Below, in pieces: positions 43,401 to 55,400 of a DNA stretch of 64,000 nucleotides. Both the position numbers and the translations under genes were made by a program. This DNA is from an uncultured Brachyspira sp. (GTDB taxonomy: Bacteria > Spirochaetota > Brachyspiria > Brachyspirales > Brachyspiraceae): NCBI RefSeq assembly GCF_910588665.1, contig NZ_CAJUPR010000012.1, positions 1-64,000 on the forward strand. The letters are read 5' to 3'. The notes under the pieces were generated by a model. It ran no database searches. It was not told the DNA's origin and saw only the letters and a program-made list of their open reading frames with translations. Positions within the stretch are counted from its first letter, which is position 1. Each line of letters begins with the position of its first letter.

Positions 43401-46400
43401 CTTCGCTAAATGATCATGCAAATATCTTAAAAGATGATATAGAAAAATCCAGAGCAGAATCAGAGGCTAAGCATCTTTCTTATGAATCTAATTATATAGA
43501 CGAGTATTTAAATAAAGCTTCTTTAAGGATTGATGAAGAGGTTGATCGTTTAAATGATGATTTAAATAATTCCTTTAATACTCTATACAGCGGATTTTCA
43601 AAAATTTTGTCTGAAATCAGAAAAAATAACAATAAAAAGCTTTTAAAGTACTTGTCTAAAATTAAAAAACATGCTGAAAAAGTTATATCCGATACAGCAT
43701 TGGAAGTCAAGGACAGTATAGGCTTAACATTGGAGGATCTGAGAGATGAGTTTGCATCATTAAAAGATAATGTTGATGACAGATTAAGAGAACAGGCGGA
43801 TAAATTGATTTCAAATAATGAAAATGTTCTTGCAATATTGGACGATCATAACGGCAGACTAGAGAAAATTAATGATTTATCTGATATTATAGAAAATATT
43901 AAAGAAACTTTATCAGAACAGATTAATGATTTAAACTCAAATTTGTCTGATATTAATGAAGACTTTAAAGGCTCTTTAGAAAAAATAAAATCTTCAATAA
44001 TAAACAGAGATGAATTAATAAAATTGCATGAGAATGAAAAAGAACTTCTAAAAAATCAAATAGATGATGTAAAAGAAGAATTTGAATTATTCAAAGATCA
44101 TATTTTAAGAACAAATGAAGTGGAGATACCTGCATTATTCGATGAAGAAAAAGAAAGAATAGAAAATATGTTTGATGATTTCAGCAAGAATTTACTTATG
44201 AGGCTTACGGATAATGAAAGCGACATACATTATATTAAAGATGTTTTATCGGAAGAAAGAGGTCATTTAATATCTCAGATAGAACTTTTAAGAAATGATG
44301 TTGATAATATAAAAGATGATAATACTGCTGCTGTATTGTCTGAGGAGAAAGCTGTACTTGAAAGTTCTTTATATGCTTTAAGAAACGATTTTGATAAAAT
44401 AATTGATTTAGAAAAAGACTTTACAGCTCTTAAAAATAGAATTGAAGGAATTGACGGAACATTAAAAGATGATGTTAAAGATTTGTCAAAAAAGCTAAAG
44501 GACTTTAAATATAATTTGGAAGAAAAAATAGAAAAAGATTCTAATGCATTATACAGAGATTTGGAAACTCTCAATGAAAACTTTGATGCTGTAAAAAAGA
44601 ATATGTCTTCTTTACTGAATAGAGATGAAATAGAGTCTTTATTAAATGATGAAAAGAAAAGATTAGATTCTATATTTGAAGGCTTATCATTAAATAATGA
44701 AGATTTCAGAGAGAGACTTGAAAAGCGAATAGCTTATTTTGAGGATATATGGTCTGATAATACTAAAATTAAAAGTATATATGCTTCAGATATAAGAGAA
44801 GAGGTTGAAAATATAAGAAAAGAGGCAGATATTAAATATGATAATCATATATCCGAATTAAAAGATAAGATGAAATTAATAGAACAGGATATATACGATT
44901 GGAAAAATGATAATTTAAATAATTTGCTTTCCCAATTGGAAGATGCCAGAAAAGGCATAGAGAATTTTATAGATACTTCCGAAGGAAAGAAAAATCAGTT
45001 TCTTATTGATATGCTAAGCTCAATAGAAAATAAAGAAAATGAAATTTATTCCCGCATAGATGAAAAAATATTGTATGCTGAAAATAAAATTTCCTCTATA
45101 GATGAAAAATTGAATAATGCTATAGGAAACAGTTTGGAGGAAATACATAATAAGATAAATGAATCCGCTGCAAAATATAATGAGGAAATTAAGAGAATAG
45201 AGCATCATAGACTTAATGAAACTGAAGATATAATATCGGATATAGAAGATTTAGGAAACAGCATAAGGGAAGATTATGAAGAATATTCCATTATGATAGA
45301 TAAGATTTATGAAGATGCAGTATCAGAATTAGAAACTCATCTTGAAAATATTAAAGCCGAGATAGAAAGAAGCAGAGCGCAATCGGAGGCTGATCATTTA
45401 TCTAATGAAAAAAATTATATAGATGAATATTTATCTGAATATTCTAAAAAATTGGAGCTTCAGGTTAGCGATAAGCTTAATATATTATCCGAAGCTAAAG
45501 AAACTTTAGATGATATGATAAAAAACTCTTTTAATACTCTTAACTCCAATTTAAATGATGCGGTATTAAAGTTTAATGAGGAAGCAGATAACAGAATAAA
45601 TTCTGCAGTTGAAAAACTTGAAAAAGAAGCTTTAAATAGAGAAGCTTATGAAAATAAATATATATCCGAATTGGAAGAGCAGTTAAGAGCCGTAAGCGTA
45701 AAAATAGATAATGAACTTTATAATATTTCTTCAAAATTAGATAATGAGATATATGATGTTAAATCTAAATATGATAGCCTAAGTACTGATTTTGATGAAG
45801 CATTGGACATGATAAAAGGCTCCATATTTGACAGAGATGAACTTATGGAACTGCATAATTCCGAGAAAGAATTATTATCTGAGAGAATAAATGAATTAAA
45901 AAATGAATTTGAAAGCTTCAGAAATGATGTATTAACGGCTGATAAAGAGGATATGCCTGCCCTATTTGAGAAGGAAAAGGAAAGAATAGATCAAGCCTTT
46001 GAAGAGTTTGCTAATAATTTATTAGACAGATTAAGCAGTTCGGAGAGTGATATTAATTATATAAAAGACTTAATTTATGATGATAAGAATATTATCTTAG
46101 ATAAAATAGAGAACCTGAAAGAAGAAATCAGCTTAATCAAAGAAGATGATACCATAAGTCAATTATCTTTAGAAAAGACGGCTTTAGAAGAATCTTTCAA
46201 TACAATAAAGAATGATTTTTCTAAGCTTAAAGAGCTTGAAAATAATTTATATCAATTGAAAGACAGTATCTCTGATACTGATATGAGCTTAAAAGAGGAA
46301 GTAAAATCTTTATCTTCAAAAATAGAGGAATTAAACATAAAAATAATAGATGATGAAGAGCATTATTCTGATGATTTAAATACTCTTAATTCAAATTTAG

Positions 46401-49400
46401 ATATATTAAACGGCTATATAAATACTGTAAAATCTAAGCTGGAAGATTCTTTAAATAAGTCCGCAGAACTTGATAATACCATATTGAAAGATAAGGAAGA
46501 TTTGGAAAATAAATTGTCTTCAATAAGGGATAATATAGCTTTGGTATCTGGCAGAAACGATAGCATTGAAAATCTGTTTAATGAAGAGATAAAAAAATTA
46601 GATGAGCTTTTTAATAAAGTTAATAACGATAATAGAGAGTTCAGAGACAGACTTGAAAGACGAATAGAATATTTTGAAGACGCTTGGTCTGATAGTTCAA
46701 GAATAAGAGTTTTATTCTCTTCAGATATCAGAGATGAGATGGATAATATAAAATCTGATACGCAATTAAAAATTGAAAATTCAATTAATTGCTTAAAAGA
46801 TAAAATAGAGTCTATAGATAAAGATATATCTGATTGGAAAGGAAATACTATTGAACAATTAATTAATCAGTTAGGAGAGGCAAAGGAAAGCATATCCGAT
46901 TATTTAAATGCTTCCGAGATAAAAGGAGAAGAAATAGTAAATAATTTATTATCAAAAATAGATGACAGAGAAAAATCAATATATGAGCTTTTAGACAATA
47001 AAATAAAAGAAATAGAAAACAGATTATCCCTTGTTGATGCTAAATTAAATGATGATATAGGCGGTAATTTAGAACATTTATATTCTATGCTGAACAATGC
47101 AGTATCTAAATATGATGAGGAAATAAAGAATATTGAGAATTATAAATCTGAGGAAAAAGAAAGAATTTTAGATGATATTGACAGCATAAGAAATGAAATG
47201 GCATCTTCTTATGAAAACTATTCTAATCTTATGAATGAGGTATATAGTAATTCTGTTAATTCATTAAAAGAATATTCTGATTCTATTAAAGCCGAGATAG
47301 AAAGAAGCAGAGCGCAATCGGAGGCTGATCATTTATCTAATGAAAAAAATTATATAGATGAATATTTATCTGAATATTCTAAAAAATTGGAGCTTCAGGT
47401 TAGCGATAAGCTTAATATATTATCCGAAGCTAAAGAAACTTTAGATGATATGATAAAAAACTCTTTTAATACTCTTAACTCCAATTTAAATGATGCGGTA
47501 TTAAAGTTTAATGAGGAAGCAGATAACAGAATAAATTCTGCAGTTGAAAAACTTGAGAATAAAGCGGATAATATAATTCATAGCGATAATTATATTCACA
47601 ATGTGGAAGATAAAATTAAAGATTTCTACGGAAAAGTGGACACTAAGCTTCTTAATTTTGAAGATAAATATGATGCTTTAGAGAAAAAAATATACGATTT
47701 GGAAAGCAGCCGAAATTATATATCCAGATTTGAAGATAAGATTAAAGATCTGCATGAAAGAATAGATGATAAAATATCAAATATAAATGATAGATATGAT
47801 AATTTAATAAAATCTTTTGACGACAGACTTGTAAATATAGAAAGCACCGTATTAAATAATGAACAAATTCAAAAATTAAGAGATGACTTTATTATTTTCA
47901 AAGATGATGTATTAAAAGCTAACAGAGATGATATACCTACATTATTTAATAAAGAAAAGGAAAAATTTGAGGAGTTATATAATTCATTTACTGATGATAT
48001 GATAGATAAATTAAATAATTCTTCTATCAGCATAGAAGAGCTTAAAAATGCTATGTATGATGAAAAGAATGCTATATTGGAAAGTATGGAATCATTCAGA
48101 TATGAATTAGACGAATTAAAAAGCAGGGATTCTTTAGAATCTTTGGAAACTGAAAAAATCAGATTGGAGGATACATTTAATTCTTTAAGAGAAGATTTTG
48201 AAAGACTTTATGATTTAGAGAGCGAAGTTTATAATCTTAAAAGTAATTTAGAAGGCGTTGATTCTAATTTAAGAAGTGATATTGATAAACTGTATGAAGA
48301 GGTTTCAGAGTTTAAATATGGTTTAGAAGAGAAAATAGATATTCTTGAAGATAATGCCGTTTCAAGAGATATGTTTGATGATGACAGAGAAAAATTATAT
48401 TCATTATACGATGAACTTGAAGCCGAAAATAAAGATTTTAAAGATTTAATGGATAAAAGAATAAGCCACTTTGAAGATACTTGGTCTGATCCTAATAAAG
48501 CTTTGAAACTTTATGAAGATGCCTTAAAACCTGAGGTTGATAACTTAAAATCCGAAATAATATCTAATATAGAAAATCATGTTAATGAAATAGAAAATAA
48601 TTTATCTCTTTGGAAAGACGGTAATTTATCTCTTCTTTTAGATCAGCTTAAAGATGCTAAAGAAAATATTAACAGCTTTATAGAAAGTTCTAAAGATAAG
48701 AAAAACGGAATCATTGCTAAAATGATATCTTCTATTAAAGATGAAATACTCAGCAAAGAAAATGAAATAAATACCCGTCTTGAAGAAAAACTTTTATCCG
48801 TTAATGAAAGACTTTCGCATTTGGAAAACAGATTAACTTCAGATGTTAATAGATTTAATAGTATGATATCCGATGCTGTTGATAAATATGAGGAGGAATT
48901 AAAAAATATAGAATCTTACAGGCTTGAAGAAAATGAATCTGTAATAAAAAATTTGGAGAATATAGGAAAAAATATAATTTCAAATTATGAAGATTATTCT
49001 AAAATGCTTAACTCTGTTTATGAGAATAATAAAAATGCTTTAGATGAATATTCAAATAGCCTGAAAATAGAAATAGAAAAATCCAGAACTGATGCAAATA
49101 AAGATTATATAGACAGTTATTTAAATGAATATTCTTCTAAAATAGAATCTGAAATAAAAGAGAAACTTGAAGAGCTTGAAAAAAATAAATATAATTTAGA
49201 TATTATGATAAATGATTCGTTTAATAATCTCAATCAAAGTATTAATAATGCTGTATCTAAAATGATGGAGGATTCCGACGCTAAGTTCAGAGATATTATA
49301 GAAAGTTTGGAAACTCAGATAAATGATCTGATTGTAAACAAAGAAAATGAAATAATTAATAGAATAATATCTTATGAAACAGAAATTAAGGATAAGCAGC

Positions 49401-52400
49401 ATTCTTCATTTGATAATATAAAAAACGAGCTTTTGACTCTTTATAATGAGTTAAGAGATGATATTAATTATGATGATTTGAAAAATGTAACTGTAAAATT
49501 AAACAATATAGAAAACTCAGTATCAGATATTAATACTCAATTAGAAAATAAAGCTAAAGATATTTCTGATAGAATAGATTTAGAGAAAGAAGAATTATAT
49601 GCTTCTGTAGATAAATTGTATTCAGAATTTGAGGATTTCAAATCTAATGTAGATGAAAGATTTAAATCTCAGATAAACGATTTTTTATATAATAATGAGC
49701 ATATATTATCGCTTTTCGGAGAATATAGCGAAAAAATATCTTCCGTAACTGATATATTAGAAGATATAGAAAATGTTAAAATATCTCTTATTGATGAAAT
49801 AGATAAAGTAAAAGAAGAAATAGAGAGTAAATATTCCAGTCTTATAGTAGATTTTGATAAATCAATAGAAGATATAAAAGATACCGTATTAAATCAATAT
49901 ATTGATGAAAAAGATTTATTATTTAAAGAAACTGATAATTTAAAAAATTCTTTCGCTTTATTAAAAGATGATATATTAAATGCCTGTGATGAAAGAGTTT
50001 CTGTTATTTTTGATTGCGAGAAAAACCGAATACAATCAATTATAGATGATATATCTGAGACTTTGAGCGCTAAAATTAATAGTAATGAAGATAATATTTC
50101 GGTATTGGAATCATCTTTATTTGATTTCAGAACTGTGATATCAAATACTATAGATGCATTTAAAGATGAAATTTCTTCTATAAAAGATAATCACAGCTAT
50201 AATGATTTGATTGAAGAGAGATACAGATTGGAAGAATCATTTAACTCGCTTAAAGATGATTTTTCAAAAATAGAGGATTTGGAAAAAGATTTATCAGCTG
50301 TTAAAGATAAAATAAGCGGTGTTGATACTGATTTAAATGATGAAGTTGCAAGACTTTCTGATGAATTAAATGCTCTGAAAGATAGTTTATCATCAAGTGC
50401 AACACAGGAAGATATAGATGCAGTTTATGAAGACTTTAAGCAATTAGGCGAAAGCTTAGAATCATTTAAAGAAAATATTATGCCGCAGATATCTGATTTT
50501 ACTAAATTGGAAGATAAGATATTAAACAGCAGAGAGGAAATTTATAAAGATATAAATAATATAATGGATTGCATGCCTGAATCTTATATAAGCAGAGATG
50601 AAATATCAAAATTGGAAGAAAAACTGGACAATATATTTGATAATTTTAATAATAATATAGTGTCTGTAAAAAATGATTTGGTTTATAATATAGAAAAGGA
50701 TACTAAAGAGTTTAAAGACAGAATAGAAAAAAGAATAGATTATTTTGAAGATGCTTGGTCTGATGAAAATAAGCTTTCAGAGTTATATGGAAGCAATATA
50801 GCTGATAATTTTGATGCATTAAAGCAGGGGCTTGAATCTCATTTCAGCAATTCTTTTGCAGAGTTTAAAGATAAAATAGAAGCTATGCAGAAAGATTTAG
50901 ATTCTTGGAAAGCTTCAGGTCTTAATTCTATAGAAAATGACTTGGATAATGCTAAAGAAAGCATATCGGATAATGCAGCCTACTCTGAAATTAAATCTAT
51001 AATAGAAGCCTTAAAAGAAGATATAAATATCAGGCAGTCAGAGCTTCAAGATAAACTGGATTCGAGATTGGAAGAAAGCATTTCAAATATAGAAATGCAA
51101 ATTAATACATTTGATGATAGAATATCAAATTTGGAATATAATCAAGGTTCTTTGAAAGACGATATATCAGAATACAGAGAAAAGCTTGATTCTGTATTAA
51201 ATGATTATGAAGACAGAGTAAAATCTAAATTTATTAATCTTCAAGACAGCTTGAAAACAGAAGAAAAACATACCATAAATTATATAGAAAATAATATCAG
51301 TTCCATAAAAGAAGATATTAACAGCTCAAATAAAGGAGTTGATATAAAAATAAAAGCTTTGGAATCTTATATAAGCAAGATAAATAATGATCTTAATACT
51401 AACACATTAAAATTATCTAATGAATTGGCTAAAGATAAAAAAGAACTTATAAATACTATAGACGAGTTTAGAAAAGATATTTATGAGAGAATATCAAAAG
51501 AAATATCTAAGAAAGATTTAGAGCTTTTAAATGATTTTGAAGAGTTTAAAAATAAAATAATAAGCTCTGTTCCTAATATGGAGGAGCTTGCAGAACTGTT
51601 TGTATCCGAGAAAGAGGATAGAGCCAATGAGTTTGAGGAGTTTAAAAATGAAATTCTTAATACTCAGATATATAATAGAAATTTTGCTGAAATGTTTGAA
51701 GAGGAAAAAGCAAAACTAATAGATGAGCTTGATCATTTTAAATCGGCTGTAAGAGTTGAATATATATCAGCGGAAGATAGATTTGAGGCTCTTAAAAAAG
51801 ATTATTTAAATAATTTGAATAATATTTTAGACTCTGATAAATACGGTTTGGAATCTTCATTTGCGGAGATAAAAAAAGAGATTAATAATATAAAAGATGC
51901 TTCTGTATCTAAAGATGAAATTGAAAAACTTATGGAAAGCTATAAACAGGATATAGCATCTTCTATTGAAAATACTAAGGCTGAAGTTTACGAAAATATG
52001 CAGGCGGGTAAAATTGACAGTTCATATATAGAAAAATTAATAGAAGATGAAATATCAAAAATAAATGAAACATTAGAATCATTTAGAAAAAATATAGAGG
52101 AAAATTATTCCACAGTTGAAGCTGTTGCTGAAGTGCTGTCAAAAGAGCAGGAAGCCGTTGAAAATAAATTATCAGAGATGAAAGAAGATATACTTAAAGA
52201 CATACCTACTTTGGAAAATGTCAGTCATATATTTGCAGAAGAGAGAGAATCTTTAAAATATGATATTAAAGACGAGTTTGTTTCTTTAAGAAATGAAATA
52301 CTTAGTTCTGTTCCTACTAATAATGATTTAGCTAATATGGCTAATCAGTACGGCGCCAAAATAAGAGACGATTTCCAAATACTAGAGCAGGATTTTTCGG

Positions 52401-55400
52401 AAAGCATTAAAAGATATAAGGAAAATATATCTAATGAAATGTCTGGCTTTAGAAGCGAGTTTAATGACAGAATAGCTAATATAAAGGATTTGGCTGAAGC
52501 TTTGCAGCTGGAAAGAGATAGATTAATGTCTGAAATAGATGATATTAAATCCAGATATGAAAACGGAAATATTTATTCTGATGAAGCTTTAAGCAGTATG
52601 GAAGGAGACAGAGAGAGACTTTTAAATGAGTTTATAAGCTTCAGAAAATCTATAGTTGAGCTTATAAAAGAACAAGATGAAACTATGAGTATGTTTAATC
52701 AGGAGAAGCTTAATATTATTGACAGTATAGAGGCTTTGAAAAATCAAATTTCATTTGATACTATAAGCAGAGATGATGTTGTTTCTATGATTGAAGATGA
52801 GAGAAAACAGATTTCCGAAATGTTTGAAAGCATTCAAAACGATTCTATAGACACGGATTTCAGATATCTTACAGATGCTTTTAGAGATGATATAATAAAA
52901 GTATTTGAAGAATCTAATGATGAGTTTAGAAATCGTATAGAGGCTAGAATAGTTCATTTTGAAGATGTTTATGCTTCTCCCGATAAAATAAAAGAGTTCT
53001 ATAAAGATGCAATACTTTCTGAGGTGGATAGTTTAAGAAATGAAGCCATTTTAATGCTTGCTTCTATTAATGATAAAGTGGAAAGTGCAAAAGATAATAT
53101 TGATATGCTTGAAAATGATAAAGTTAAAAGCATAATTAATAAAATAGATGAAGCGGAGAATAATATAAACTCTTTGGTGAATACTATAAAAGCCAATATT
53201 AAGGAACATGAAAACGAACTTAGAATGCTTAGTCAGTCTCAGAAACATATATCTCAGGAAGTGGAAACTGTAAGAAAAGAGAGAGAAGCTCTTATGGATA
53301 TGGTTAAAAACTCTGATATTAATATAAGAAATAAGATTAACGGATTAACAAGCGCAGTATCAGAAGCTGCAGATATTGCTTCATTAAAAATTGCAGAAAA
53401 AGAGGCAGAGTTCGTAAATAAAGTTAAAGAAGCTGAGGAGTATATTAGCTTATTGTCAAATAAAATAACGGAAGAAAATAATAATTCTTTAAATAAGGCA
53501 AGAGAAGATATCAGCGGCTTAATTGCTTCATTTAATGAGGCTGTAATAAAAGAGACTAACGATTTAACGCCTCATATAATGACTACCGTTCAGAGTTTTA
53601 TTAATAATGAAATGAAGAAATTTGATAAATTTTCAGATGTCAGAAGCGCTGTGGAATCCATTGAAAATGATATCAATAATAAAATAACGGATGCATTCGT
53701 TAATATGAGTAAGCGTCTTGAAGATGATATTGCCGAGTTCAGAAAGAAAATAGATACATATCAGGAAGAGTTTATAAGCGAGTTAAAAATGTCTGTAAAT
53801 ATTGAGGGCGACAGAGCGGTTGATGAGATTAAATCTATGCATAATAATGAAGTTGCCAAGTTAAAGGATATGTATTTAACTACGGAAAAATTCTATACCG
53901 ACAGACAGGAAAAAAATTATGAAGATTTTTCTAAATTATTTGAAGCAGCATATAAAGAGTATAATGAAAAAATAGAATCTCTGCATACTCAGTTAGATGA
54001 TACTAAAGTCAGTATTGAAGATGCTGTTGCGGATTTAAAACAGTCTTTGAGTATAAAAGATGAGTTTTTAGCTTCCGTTGAAAATAATAAAGAAAAGCTT
54101 GAAGCTGTTGAAGAGCAGATGAATAATCTTCAAAATGAATTTGCTCCTTCTATAGAGAAATTAAAATCTATAATAGAAGAAAAAGCTTTAGAACTTCAGG
54201 ATAAAGTAAATGTATATTCTAAGGATATAGAAGTTCAGGGAGAAAAATTTAATTCCAGATTGGAAGAATTATCTAATAATGCTAAATATACAATAGAAAA
54301 TAAAATTTCAGAATTTGATTCTATAATAGAAAATGTTTCAAATAAAATAGATGTTCTTTTAGAAGAAAAGAACTCCGAATTTGATGCATTAAAAGCGCAT
54401 TATGAGGGACTTTCAGAATCTTTAACATCATTGAAAGAGTCTATATCTGAAGCGGTTAATATCAGAATAGCCGAAGCGAATAATATTATAGAAGAAAATG
54501 TTCAGACTATAGAAGATAATACCAATGAAAAGTATGAAAAATATATAGCAAGATTAAATTCTAATTTAGAGCAGACATTATCTCTTTTAATGAATGATGC
54601 TAAAGAACATATACAAAATGCTAAACTTGAGATAATCAAAGCTCATAATGATAATTTAGATGAATATGATGGAAGAATTGCAGGTATGAAGAATATTCTA
54701 TCGGCTTTGGAAGATGATATGGCAAAATATTCCTCCGAAATAGATGCTAGAATTGATAAAATTAATTTAAGCTATGATGAGAAGACAAATGTAATACTTA
54801 AAGATTTTGAAAATAGAACTGATGATTTAAGACTTAAGTTAAATGATGCTGTTGAAGCCATCAATAAAATGCTTGAATCAAAAACTAATGATATTTCTTT
54901 AGAGTATGATGCCGTTAAATTAAAAATAGATGATATAGCTGAAGATATAGAAAAGTATATGAATACCGTAAAAGTATTTGATAATGCTCAATATATGGCA
55001 GAATCTATAAAAGATGATGTGGCTAAATTATCTTCTATGGTTGAAGATACTAAGGCGCAGACGGCAGAGATGAATAAAACTATTTCCGATTTTGATAATT
55101 TAAAGAAAATGCATCATGAAATATTGAATTATGCTGAAAATATTAAAACGGAAAAAGATACTTTAGAAGATACCCGAGAAAAATTAAATATGCTTATGGA
55201 AATGTCAGGAGAAATTCAGGATAAATTTGTAAATATAGCTGAAAATAATGCTATGATAGAGCATGCTGAGGAAGGAATACAGGTTGTTATAGATATAGCA
55301 TCGCAGATAGAAAATAAACTTTCAATTATTAAGGATAAGGAAGAATATGCAGATGATATATTACAGCAGATAAGAAAAGCTGAAATAGAAACTGAAACCA

